From DAIMZM01 sp036733985 (GTDB lineage Bacteria > Bacillota > Dehalobacteriia > UBA4068): DNA of 53,659 nucleotides. The DNA lies in assembly GCA_036733985.1 (NCBI GenBank), contig DAIMZM010000003.1, forward strand, positions 1 through 53,659, read 5' to 3'. This document shows positions 25,045-32,520 of this stretch, piece by piece. The notes beneath the pieces were generated by a model. The model ran no database searches, had not been told where the DNA came from, and saw only the letters and a program-made list of their open reading frames with translations. The position numbers and the translations under genes were made by a program. Numbering within the stretch: the first letter of the stretch is position 1; the number at the start of each line of letters is the position of its first letter.

Positions 25045-25797
25045 TCATTGCTTTCGGCGAATAAATTCCTTGATCAGCAGGGCGGATTTATCTTCCAGCT
25101 CCACCAGCTCCGGCCGCAGCTCGGCGCTGATATCCAGGCCCTTGGCCTGGGCCGCCGCCTGCAGCAGCCGCGCGGCAAAGCGGGGGTTTTTCACCAGCAG
25201 CGGGCCCAGGGTATTGGTGAAGATCACCTGGCCGCTTCTGGCCCCTTCCGGGCCGCCGCCCAGCTGCACCTGGCCGCTGTTATTGCCCCGGCCATAGGAG
25301 AGGACGCCCAGGGGTTCCTGGCCTTCCAGCAGCTGGGTATCCATGACCTGGATCTGGCTGCCCAGGATCTCCAGGCCATCCGGCAGATTAAAGGCCAGGT
25401 CGTCCCCGTAAACCCGCTCCCGCTCCCGGCAAGTCATCCGCAGCAGGCCTAAGCCGGGGAAGCTGCCCCCATCCAGAAATTGGGTCTGCTGAGCCAGGAT
25501 CGCGCCGCTGTTGGCAACAGCCAGGATGGGCTTGCCCGCGGCCACAAAGGCCTCCAGCTCCGGCCGCTGCTTTTCCAGGGCCTGGACCAGCCGGGGCATG
25601 CAGCGCAGCTCCCCGGCGGTGAAAACCAGCATGTCCCCTTCGGCCAGGTCCGCCGGCTGCTCCGGGGTCTCCTGGCGGCGGATTTCGATTGCCAGGCCTA
25701 AAAAGCCGCCCACCCGGGCCAGGGCCATCAGATTGCCCCGGTCGCCGTGGAGATGCAGCACATCCGGATACATCCAGTTGATGATCAGCTTATCCAT
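25045..25797 (-). CDS. GatD-like glutamine amidotransferase homologue lacking catalytic residues
   Basis: A 250-residue homologue of GatD, the glutaminase of the MurT/GatD complex that amidates D-Glu of lipid II. The fold is alignable throughout (LHLHGDRGNLMALARVGGF; GLGLLRM; YGRGNNSGQV; GPLLVKNPRFA). In active GatD the nucleophile is in the TICGGYQFLG context; here the aligned segment is AVANSGAIL with Ala95 in place of Cys. The catalytic His of the TYLHGP motif is Leu197 (NTLGPLL), and the substrate-contacting ENHGGRT segment is absent. The protein therefore should not hydrolyse glutamine. It lies between the MurT-like ligase and the racemase genes in one operon and may now act as a structural or substrate-recruiting partner of the ligase. 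Homology is firm; loss of activity is inferred from alignment by eye. Confidence 0.82.
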   Translation of the reverse strand: MDKLIINWMYPDVLHLHGDRGNLMALARVGGFLGLAIEIRRQETPEQPADLAEGDMLVFTAGELRCMPRLVQALEKQRPELEAFVAAGKPILAVANSGAILAQQTQFLDGGSFPGLGLLRMTCRERERVYGDDLAFNLPDGLEILGSQIQVMDTQLLEGQEPLGVLSYGRGNNSGQVQLGGGPEGARSGQVIFTNTLGPLLVKNPRFAARLLQAAAQAKGLDISAELRPELVELEDKSALLIKEFIRRKQ

Positions 25798-25858
25798 TTG
25801 CCTACCTCGTCCATAGTATTGAATCAGTCATACCGGCCCGGTTCCAAGCGTTACCTGC

Positions 25859-27220
25859 CTAAGCCTGCTGTTTTTCCGCGAATTTCTGCAGCTCATAGAA
25901 CTTCTTCAGCCAGGTGATCAGATAAACCCGCTCCGCCGGGTATTTTTGCAGCTCGTCGATAATGGCCTGGTCGTCGTCGCTGGGGATGACGCTGATCCGC
26001 TCCCGGGGCACGCCGGCATAGACTAGGCGGAGGGCTGTGTCATAACCCACCGTATCGGAAAAGCAGATGTAGCGCTGGATATTGGACTGGATCAGCTTAG
26101 CAAAATCACAGTCGTAAGCATAAAAGGTATTGGTATAATGGGGATGGAAATCCACCAGCTCTTCCAGGCCTAAGAGGAAAATCTTCTCCCCCTGGTCGGC
26201 GGCGATATAATCCAAGGCGCTTTGCAGGGTTTCCGGGTTTTCCTGCTTCATGCGGATATAGTGGATGGTTTTGCCCCCGGCCCGGATATCCTCCAGCCTG
26301 CCGCCGATATTGACGAATTCCCCCGCGGCCTTGGCAATGGCCGCAACCGGCAAGCCCAGCTCCTGGGCCAGGGCCAAAGCCGCCGCGTAACAGTAGAGGA
26401 AATAGGGCGCGTCATAGCGGAAAGGCCAGGTTTTGCCGTTCATCTCCGCCAGATGCACCTGGTAATCGATGCTTTCCAGCAGATATTCCGGCGCTTCCTG
26501 GCCGGAAAAACCGCAGCTGCCGCAGGAGAAGGGGCCGATATTGTCAATATTGTAGCAGGCAAAGGCAATGGGCCCGCCGCAAATGGGGCAAGGCAGGGTG
26601 GTGGTATAAAAATCCGGCTTGCTAAAGGATTTCTCATTCACCGCCACGCCGTAAAAGATAGGGTGATCGGTAAAGCGGAGCAGGGAGGCGGTATAAGGCT
26701 CGTCATTATTCAGATAAACATGGGTTTCCGGCCGGATGGCCTGGCGGATCTTGCGGTAAATGATATCCGGCTCCCCATTCCGCTGCACCTGGTCCTTTTG
26801 GATATTGGTGACCAGCAGATGGCCGGGCTGCAGCTCCCGGCTGATGGCTGGCAAAAAGCGCTCATCCGTTTCCATCAGGATATAGTCGCTTTTGATCCGG
26901 CCCCAGCAGTTGGCGTTCCGCATCAGGGTCACAGCCACCCCGGCCAGCAGGTTGGCCCCTTCCAGATTCACCGCCAGGGAAAAGCCGGCTTCCCGCAGCA
27001 TGGCGGCCAGCAGATTGGTGGTGGTGCTTTTGCCATTGGTGCCGGTGACGAAAATGGTGCGGGCCGGCTCCGCGCCGCGGAAATGGCGGATAAAAGCCGG
27101 GTCCAGCTTCAGGGCGATTTTCCCCGGCAGGCTTGTCCCCCGCTCCCGGTCAATGATCCTGATGGCCAGGGCTGCCAGGCGGGCTGCTGCCAAAGCCAGG
27201 AAAAAACGGATTCTACCCAT
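25859..27220 (-). CDS. MurT-like Mur ligase (DUF1727 type)
   Basis: A 453-residue Mur-ligase-fold ATPase: P-loop TGTNGKSTTTN (60-70), a central insertion with a four-Cys zinc ribbon (CPICGG and CGSCGFS, about 212-245), and a DUF1727 C-terminus (about 315-440). MurT normally uses ammonia from GatD to amidate D-Glu in lipid II. The ATP motif and zinc ribbon are intact; the YAYDCDF motif retains an acidic residue where MurT has its (V/I)WDxDF signature, but the surrounding residues differ. Because the partner GatD here lacks its catalytic Cys and His, this ligase may use another nucleophile, perhaps an amino acid supplied by the downstream racemase. That proposal is inference. First gene of the leftward operon, with its own promoter at 27247-27275. 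Confidence 0.85.
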   Translation of the reverse strand: MGRIRFFLALAAARLAALAIRIIDRERGTSLPGKIALKLDPAFIRHFRGAEPARTIFVTGTNGKSTTTNLLAAMLREAGFSLAVNLEGANLLAGVAVTLMRNANCWGRIKSDYILMETDERFLPAISRELQPGHLLVTNIQKDQVQRNGEPDIIYRKIRQAIRPETHVYLNNDEPYTASLLRFTDHPIFYGVAVNEKSFSKPDFYTTTLPCPICGGPIAFACYNIDNIGPFSCGSCGFSGQEAPEYLLESIDYQVHLAEMNGKTWPFRYDAPYFLYCYAAALALAQELGLPVAAIAKAAGEFVNIGGRLEDIRAGGKTIHYIRMKQENPETLQSALDYIAADQGEKIFLLGLEELVDFHPHYTNTFYAYDCDFAKLIQSNIQRYICFSDTVGYDTALRLVYAGVPRERISVIPSDDDQAIIDELQKYPAERVYLITWLKKFYELQKFAEKQQA

Positions 27221-27246
27221 GAAAGATCCCTCCTGTCAACCTCTCT

Positions 27247-27275
27247 ATTATACGCCGGAACCGGCTTTTTTACAA
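27247..27275 (-). promoter_or_regulatory. Sigma-A-type promoter of the MurT/GatD/racemase operon
   Basis: On the minus strand TTGTAA, 17 bases, TATAAT, 26 bp before the MurT start. Consensus -10 and spacing. Confidence 0.75.
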
Positions 27276-27379
27276 ACACTTTATCCCGGCCCCCGGGATT
27301 TCAGGCCAGACCCCTTGGCCGGCGGCCGGCGGCTGCCGGGCCGGGATTGGCCTTTGACAGAAAAAGTGCAAATTTTTGC

Positions 27380-27447
27380 TTGACAATCGGCCAACATCGG
27401 TATATCATGTATTCATATTCGTTTTTTATGTTTATTTATTCATAAAC
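27380..27447 (+). promoter_or_regulatory. rocD promoter and adjacent operator-like palindrome
   Basis: TTGACA (27380-27385), 17 bases, TATCAT (27403-27408). Just downstream, TGTTTAT-N6-ATAAACA (27428-27447) is a perfect inverted repeat embedded in AT-rich sequence with ATTCAT elements reminiscent of ArgR boxes. An arginine/ornithine-responsive repressor is a plausible binder; this is inference. Confidence 0.6.
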
Positions 27448-27481
27448 ATAGTCCGGCAGACACCGGGGAAGGAGAAAATAC

Positions 27482-28675
27482 ATGCTAACATCCGCTGAAA
27501 TCATCGCCAAAACCAATCGGCTGGGCGCGCATAATTATCAACCTAAGGACGTTGTTTTCGCCACAGCCCAGGGGGTGGACGTCTATGATCCGGAGGGCAA
27601 GCACTATTATGATATGCTGTCCGCCTATTCCGCCCATAACTTCGGCCATTTGCATCCGGAAATCGTCCAGGCCGCCAAGGAGCAGCTGGATAAAGTGACC
27701 CTGACCAGCCGGGCTTTCCACAATAACCTGCTGGGCGATTGGTATGAGAAGATCTGCGAAGTCACCGGCCAGGAAATGGCCCTGCCTATGAATACCGGCA
27801 CCGAGGCGGTGGAAACCGCCCTGAAAACCGCCCGCTGGTGGGGGAACGCCGTCAAGGGCGTGGAAAACGGCAAGCAGGAAATCATTGTCTGCGAAAACAA
27901 TTTCCACGGCCGCTCCATCACCATCATCAGCTTTTCCACCGACCCCCTGGCCAAGGAGCATTTCGGGCCTTATACCCCCGGCTTCAAAATCATCCCCTTC
28001 GGCGACGCCGCAGCCCTGGAAGCAGCCATCAGCGAAAACACCGTGGCCTTCCTGGTGGAGCCGATCCAAGGCGAGGCCGGCATCATCGTGCCCCCCGCCG
28101 GCTTCCTGAAAAAAGCCAGGGAGATCTGCACCAAGCATCAGGTGCTGCTGATCTGCGACGAGGTGCAAACCGGCTTCGCCCGCACCGGCAAAATGTTCGC
28201 CAGCCAGCTGGAAGAGGTGGAACCGGATATATATATCCTGGGCAAGGCCTTGGGCGGCGGCATCATGCCCATGTCCGGCATTACCGCCAGCCGGGAGATC
28301 CTGGGCCTCTACACCCCCGGCTCCCATGGCTCCACCTTTGGCGGCAATCCCCTGGCCTGCGCCTGCTCCCTGAAGGCCCTGGAAATCCTGGTGCGGGACA
28401 ATTATGCCCAGCAAGCCGCGGAAAAGGGCGCATATTTTATGAATAAGCTCAGGACAATCCAAAACGGCGATATCCTGGATATCCGGGGCAAAGGACTGCT
28501 GATCGGCGTGGAATTCACCGGCCCGGCCTTCGGCTATGTGAAAAAGCTCATCAAAAACGGCGTGCTGGCCAAGGAAACCCATGACCATACCATCCGCTTC
28601 GCCCCGCCCATTATCATCAGCTATGAACAGATCGACGACGCCTGTGAGCGGATCAAAACCGCTTTTCAGGGGTAG
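27482..28675 (+). CDS. rocD: Ornithine aminotransferase
   Basis: A 397-residue class III aminotransferase with ornithine aminotransferase signatures: GAHNYQPKDVVFATAQGVDV, DMLSAYSAHNFGHLHPE, PMNTGTEAVETALKTARWW, PLP lysine in YILGKALGGG. Length and motifs match RocD, which converts L-ornithine and 2-oxoglutarate to glutamate semialdehyde and glutamate. GGAGA lies about six bases before ATG 27482. A good promoter and palindrome precede it. Together with the ornithine carbamoyltransferase gene downstream and the racemase operon upstream, it suggests this region manages ornithine flux. A repeat element (28685-28796) separates it from the carbamoyltransferase gene. Confidence 0.93.
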   Translation: MLTSAEIIAKTNRLGAHNYQPKDVVFATAQGVDVYDPEGKHYYDMLSAYSAHNFGHLHPEIVQAAKEQLDKVTLTSRAFHNNLLGDWYEKICEVTGQEMALPMNTGTEAVETALKTARWWGNAVKGVENGKQEIIVCENNFHGRSITIISFSTDPLAKEHFGPYTPGFKIIPFGDAAALEAAISENTVAFLVEPIQGEAGIIVPPAGFLKKAREICTKHQVLLICDEVQTGFARTGKMFASQLEEVEPDIYILGKALGGGIMPMSGITASREILGLYTPGSHGSTFGGNPLACACSLKALEILVRDNYAQQAAEKGAYFMNKLRTIQNGDILDIRGKGLLIGVEFTGPAFGYVKKLIKNGVLAKETHDHTIRFAPPIIISYEQIDDACERIKTAFQG

Positions 28676-28684
28676 GGAAGCCTG

Positions 28685-28796
28685 TTTAAAACCCTTCCTT
28701 TCTTGTTAAGAAAGGAAGCTAAAGAACTTTAAATTAATCAAATTATGATTTATAATAGGCAAAAGCCGGCTAGGTTAAAAGAAGAATTGTTTTAAA
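28685..28796 (+). repeat. Interspersed palindromic repeat, copy B (112 bp)
   Basis: Left end TTTAAAACC followed by CTTCCTTTCTT-GTT-AAGAAAGGAAG, then AAAGAACTTTAAAT; right end AAAAGAAGAATTGTTTTAAA. The C-to-G pairing change in the left stem is compensated on the other arm relative to copies A and D. Lies between rocD and the carbamoyltransferase gene; TTGTTT within the right end could serve as a -35 for TATAAT at 28813. Confidence 0.8.
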
Positions 28797-28829
28797 GGTT
28801 TTAAGCATGAATATAATGGGAGGCGCATT

Positions 28830-29816
28830 ATGGCAATCAATCTTAAAGGCAAAAGCTTTCTATCCGTCATGGATTTCAAACCGGAGGAGATCCGTTATCT
28901 GCTGGATCTTTCCCATGATCTGAAAGCCAAAAAGCGTTCCGGCGTCATCGGCCAGGCGCTGGCGGGCAAGAATATTGTGCTGCTTTTTGAAAAGACCAGC
29001 ACCCGCACGCGCTGCTCCTTTGAGGTGGCGGCCCTGGACGAGGGGGCCCATGTGACCTTCCTGGATTCGAAAAGCTCCCAGATGGGTAAAAAGGAAAGCT
29101 TGGCTGATACGGCCAAGGTGCTGGGAAGGCTCTATGACGGCATCGAATACCGGGGCTATGATCCCCAGGTGCCCATCGATTTGGCCAAATATTCCGGCGT
29201 GCCGGTCTGGAACGGCCTGACCGATGTGGATCATCCCACCCAGGCCCTGGCGGATGTGATGACCATTGAGGAATATGCCGCCAAGCCCCTGAACCAGGTC
29301 AAGCTGGTTTTCTGCGGGGATACCCGGAACAATGTGGCCTATTGCCTGATGTATATCGCGGCCAAGCTGGGTATGCACTATGTGGGCCTGGGGCCCGCGG
29401 AACTGGCGCCTGCCCCGGAAGTGCTGGCGGCCTGCGCCGAAGCTGCCCGGGAAAGCGGCGCTACCATCGAATACGGCGCGGACTTAAGCCTGGCGGAGGG
29501 GGCGGATGTGCTCTATACGGATATCTGGGCCAGTATGGGCGAGGAGGAAAAAATCCCGGAGCGGGTGCGGCTGCTCACCCCTTACCGGGTGGACGGCGGG
29601 CTGCTGGCCAAAACCAATAATCCGGACTGCATCTTCCTCCATTGCCTGCCCAGCTTTCATGATTTTGAAACCGAAATGGCCAAGACGCAGTTGGAAAAGG
29701 GTTATGATATCCGGGAAGTCACCGACGAGGTCTTTCTCAGCCGCCATGGTAAACAGTTCGACCAGGCGGAAAACCGGCTGCATACCATCAAAGCCGTGAT
29801 GGTGGCCACGCTGTAA
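28830..29816 (+). CDS. Ornithine carbamoyltransferase
   Basis: A 328-residue carbamoyltransferase: carbamoyl-phosphate motif STRTR (FEKTSTRTRCSFE), HPTQALADVMT, and the ornithine-side HCLPSFHD motif, with DIWASMGEE near residue 235. These distinguish it from aspartate carbamoyltransferase and point to OTC, converting ornithine and carbamoyl phosphate to citrulline, or the reverse in the arginine deiminase route. No arginine deiminase or carbamate kinase gene is nearby, so direction (ArgF or ArcB) is open. GGGAGG lies seven bases before ATG 28830. It follows rocD with a repeat element between. Confidence 0.92.
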   Translation: MAINLKGKSFLSVMDFKPEEIRYLLDLSHDLKAKKRSGVIGQALAGKNIVLLFEKTSTRTRCSFEVAALDEGAHVTFLDSKSSQMGKKESLADTAKVLGRLYDGIEYRGYDPQVPIDLAKYSGVPVWNGLTDVDHPTQALADVMTIEEYAAKPLNQVKLVFCGDTRNNVAYCLMYIAAKLGMHYVGLGPAELAPAPEVLAACAEAARESGATIEYGADLSLAEGADVLYTDIWASMGEEEKIPERVRLLTPYRVDGGLLAKTNNPDCIFLHCLPSFHDFETEMAKTQLEKGYDIREVTDEVFLSRHGKQFDQAENRLHTIKAVMVATL

Positions 29817-29861
29817 ATCGGCTTCCCTCTGCGATTAGGCGATTCTTTTTCATTTTTCGTC

Positions 29862-29890
29862 TTGACTAATCCGGCTGCTGCCATTATAAT
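29862..29890 (+). promoter_or_regulatory. Promoter of the candidate small RNA
   Basis: TTGACT, 17 bases, TATAAT, a near-consensus sigma-A promoter about 45 bp after the carbamoyltransferase stop, with no gene start for 250 bp downstream. Confidence 0.75.
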
Positions 29891-29896
29891 GGGTCA

Positions 29897-30008
29897 TAAG
29901 ATATGTGAATGTAATGTGAACATATCGCGAACGAAAGGGAATCGTTCTTTTCAGAAGGGGAGAGAGGGAAAAGGGGGCCGGCATTCGCAACCGGCTCCCT
30001 TTTTTTTG
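29897..30008 (+). ncRNA. Candidate small RNA (about 112 nt) upstream of prfB
   Basis: A short transcript is bounded by its own promoter (29862-29890) and a strong terminator (29971-30008). Inside, ATATGT/ACATAT and GAACGA/TCGTTC can form two hairpins before the terminator stem. It matches no RNA family that I can recognise. A short frame exists within it but has no good ribosome binding site. A second promoter for prfB follows the terminator, so this is more likely an independent RNA than a prfB leader. Confidence 0.45.
29971..30008 (+). terminator. Intrinsic terminator of the candidate small RNA
   Basis: GGGGGCCGG and CCGGCTCCC form a stem with a 9-base loop, followed by eight Ts. It ends before the prfB promoter. 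Confidence 0.8.
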
Positions 30009-30011
30009 CGG

Positions 30012-30040
30012 TTGACTGGGCAAAAACCGAAGGTTATAAT
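30012..30040 (+). promoter_or_regulatory. Sigma-A-type promoter of prfB
   Basis: TTGACT, 17 bases, TATAAT; about 100 bp before the prfB ATG at 30146. Confidence 0.8.
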
Positions 30041-30145
30041 ATAGGGTAGGGCAAGCGGCCGAAACCGGCCCGGCGGCCCGGCGGCTGCTTTCAGCCGGAT
30101 TTCCAGCAACCCATGTTTATTCTGCCTGATTTAAGGGGAAACCAT

Positions 30146-31247
30146 ATGTTGATTGAAGATTTGCGCCCCCAGGTGGCGGAAGGCCTGGAAAAAGTCGAAA
30201 TGCTCCGGAGGTCTCTTTGACATCCAGGCCAAACAGGAGAAAATAGCGGAGCTGGAGCAGAAAACCTTTGCCCCGGATTTCTGGAACGACCGGGAGCAGG
30301 CCCAAACCATGCTCAGCCAGATCAATCACCGCCGGGAGGTGGTGAAAGCCTGGCAAACCGCCTTTGACCAGGGGCAGGACGCGGAAACAGCGATTGAACT
30401 GGCCCTGGAGGACGATAGCTTCATCAGCGAGGCGGAACGGGCCGCCCTGAAATTTTTAAAGACCCTCAATGATTTGGAATTATCCCAGCTGCTCTCCGGC
30501 GATTACGACAGCCATGACGCGGTGCTGACGGTGCATGCGGGCACCGGGGGCCTGGAAGCCCAGGATTGGGCGGAAATGCTGCTCCGGATGTTCCTGCGCT
30601 GGGCTGAGCGGCGGCGCTTCAAGACGGAACTGCTGGACAGCCTCCCCGCTGACGAGGGCGGGGTGAAAAGCGCCACCATCGGCGTTTACGGCCTCAACGC
30701 CTACGGCTACCTGAAAAGCGAGCGGGGCGTGCACCGGCTGGTGCGCATCTCCCCCTATGATTCGGCGGGGCGGCGGCATACCAGCTTTGCCTCGGTGGAT
30801 GTGCTGCCCCAGGTGGCGGATGATAATGAGATCGTCGTGGACAGCGACGATCTGCGCATCGACACCTACCGCAGTTCCGGCAAGGGCGGCCAGCATCTGA
30901 ACAAAACCGACAGCGCGGTGCGCATCACCCATCTCCCCACCGGCATTGTGGTGCAATGCCAGGATGAGCGCAGCCAGTTTTCCAATAAGGACCGGGCCAT
31001 GGCCATGCTCAAAGCCAAGCTGCTGGATCTGAAGCTCCGGGAACGGGAAGCGGAGCTGGCCCAGCTCCGGGGCGAGCAGCAGGAGATCGGCTGGGGCAGC
31101 CAGATCCGCTCCTATGTCTTCCAGCCCTATCGCCTGGTCAAGGATCACCGCACCGGCTATGAAATGGGCAATGCGGACGCGGTGATGGACGGGGATCTGG
31201 ACGGCTTTATCAGTGAATATTTACGGAAATTCGCCCGCCGGGATTAG
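30146..31247 (+). CDS. prfB: Peptide chain release factor 2 with programmed +1 frameshift
   Basis: RF2 (about 366 residues after frameshift) releases peptides at UGA and UAA. The first 24 codons run from ATG 30146 (MLIEDLRPQVAEGLEKVEML) to an in-frame TGA at 30218 in CTTTGAC; GGAGG three bases upstream of CTT provides the internal Shine-Dalgarno for the shift, and the remaining 342 residues are in the +1 frame. This is the classic autoregulatory site: low RF2 slows UGA decoding and favours shifting. The GGQ motif is intact (GGQHLNKTD). The stop-recognition tripeptide, normally SPF, reads SPY (RISPYDSAGRRHTSF), an unusual but conservative change. The gene has its own promoter and is followed by a VanY-type peptidase gene after 30 bp. 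Confidence 0.95.
30206..30221 (+). promoter_or_regulatory. RF2 programmed frameshift site
   Basis: GGAGG-TCT-CTTTGAC: the Shine-Dalgarno-like block just upstream of the slippery CTT and the TGA C context match the conserved bacterial prfB site. The ribosome slips from CUU to UUU at the in-frame UGA. Confidence 0.95.
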
Positions 31248-31277
31248 CGGGCGGCAGGCAATGGAGGCCTGGACCAT

Positions 31278-32384
31278 ATGGCGGATCACACTCTTTTTAC
31301 CCTGATCAAACAACTGGCGGCCCTTTTGATCCTGGCCCTGCTGCTGGCCCTGGTTCCAGCCAGGCCCGGCCTGGCCCTGGACAGCCAGCGCCAGATGATG
31401 CTGGTGAACAAAAGCCACGTGCTGGCCGCGGACGATGTCCCCGACGACCTGGTGAAGCTCAGCGACTATCTGCCCGCGGGCAGCAGCGTGAAGATGACCC
31501 GGGCCGCGGCCGAAGCCCTGGGCAAAATGGCAGCCGCCATGAAGGAAGCGGGCATCGACGATGTTTACGGCGCTTCCGGCTACCGCAGCTATGCGGTGCA
31601 GAGCAGCCTCTACCAGCAGAAAACCAGCTATTACCGGAACCTGGGCTATGGCCGGGATCAAGCGGCGGCGCTGGCCGGCACCATCGTGGCGCCTCCGGGA
31701 GCCAGCGAACACCAGACCGGCCTGGCCATCGACCTGGTCTCCTGGGAGAACGGCGGCAGCATGGATGAGGGTTTCGGCAGCACCCAGGCCGGCAAATGGC
31801 TGGCCATCAATTGCTGGCGCTACGGTTTTATCCTGCGCTATGCCGCGGATAAAACCGAGCTCACCGGCTATATCTTCGAGCCCTGGCATTTCCGCTATGT
31901 GGGCCGGGAGCATGCCAAGTATATGACCGAGCATCATCTCTGCCTGGAAGAATATACCCAGCTGATCAAGGAGCGGGGCGCGCTGATCTCCGACGCTGAG
32001 GGTAATAATTACGCCGTCTACTACACGGATCAGCCGGAACAGGCGGATCCGGCCATCAGCCGGCTGTCCCTGGCCTATGCCGGGGATACCGCCGCCTATA
32101 TCGTGACCCTGCACACGGTGGATACGGACTTAAGCGATCTCATCGCCTACTGGGGCAAAGAGCGCATCCAGAAGCTGATGCTCCTTTCCGTGGTGGCCGG
32201 CTATGCCGACTTTTCCCCAGCCCCCGGCGGCCAGCCCCTGCTGACCAAGGAGCTGACCCGGGAAGGCCTGACCCGGCTGATCGAAACTTTCGAACCCCAG
32301 CGGGACCAGGCGCCCGGCCTGGAAGCCGCCCTGGTGCAAGGGGAGCTCAGCCCGGCAATCTGCTATCTGAACCCCCTGGGTTAA
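31278..32384 (+). CDS. D-alanyl-D-alanine carboxypeptidase, VanY/DacB (M15) family
   Basis: A 368-residue secreted or membrane-anchored peptidase. A hydrophobic signal-like helix (about 9-35) precedes the M15 domain, with zinc ligands in PGASEHQTGLAIDL (His, Asp) and EPWHFRYVG (His), plus GYRSYAVQSSLY. The enzyme trims D-Ala from peptidoglycan stems outside the membrane. The remaining C-terminal 130 residues (about 240-368) are unassigned; they resemble an SLH-like or similar surface module (YWGKERIQKLMLLSVVAGY and later LTREGLTRLIETF), but I am not certain. ATG 31278 is preceded by GGAGG at 10-11 bases. It is co-directional with prfB, followed by a bidirectional terminator. Confidence 0.85.
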   Translation: MADHTLFTLIKQLAALLILALLLALVPARPGLALDSQRQMMLVNKSHVLAADDVPDDLVKLSDYLPAGSSVKMTRAAAEALGKMAAAMKEAGIDDVYGASGYRSYAVQSSLYQQKTSYYRNLGYGRDQAAALAGTIVAPPGASEHQTGLAIDLVSWENGGSMDEGFGSTQAGKWLAINCWRYGFILRYAADKTELTGYIFEPWHFRYVGREHAKYMTEHHLCLEEYTQLIKERGALISDAEGNNYAVYYTDQPEQADPAISRLSLAYAGDTAAYIVTLHTVDTDLSDLIAYWGKERIQKLMLLSVVAGYADFSPAPGGQPLLTKELTREGLTRLIETFEPQRDQAPGLEAALVQGELSPAICYLNPLG

Positions 32385-32399
32385 AAAAAACGCCAGACC

Positions 32400-32435
32400 A
32401 AAGCCGGAGAACCAGTGGTTCTCCGGCTTTCTTTA
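32400..32435. terminator. Bidirectional terminator between the VanY gene and the leftward aminomutase-like gene
   Basis: AAAGCCGGAGAACC, a 3-base loop and GGTTCTCCGGCTTT form a perfect 14-bp stem with T-rich flanks; it serves converging transcripts. Confidence 0.9.
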
Positions 32436-32520
32436 ACGATCGCGCTTTGATGCCCCGGTCGGGCCGCCTCATACCTGCCCCGGGCCGGGTCATACCTCCA
32501 TCCGGGCTAAGGAGGCCAGC

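Noticed and set aside
30153..31247. prfB as a single frame starting inside the gene
   Set aside because: The programmed frameshift site CTTTGAC with an upstream GGAGG and a proper ATG at 30146 explains the two-frame layout.
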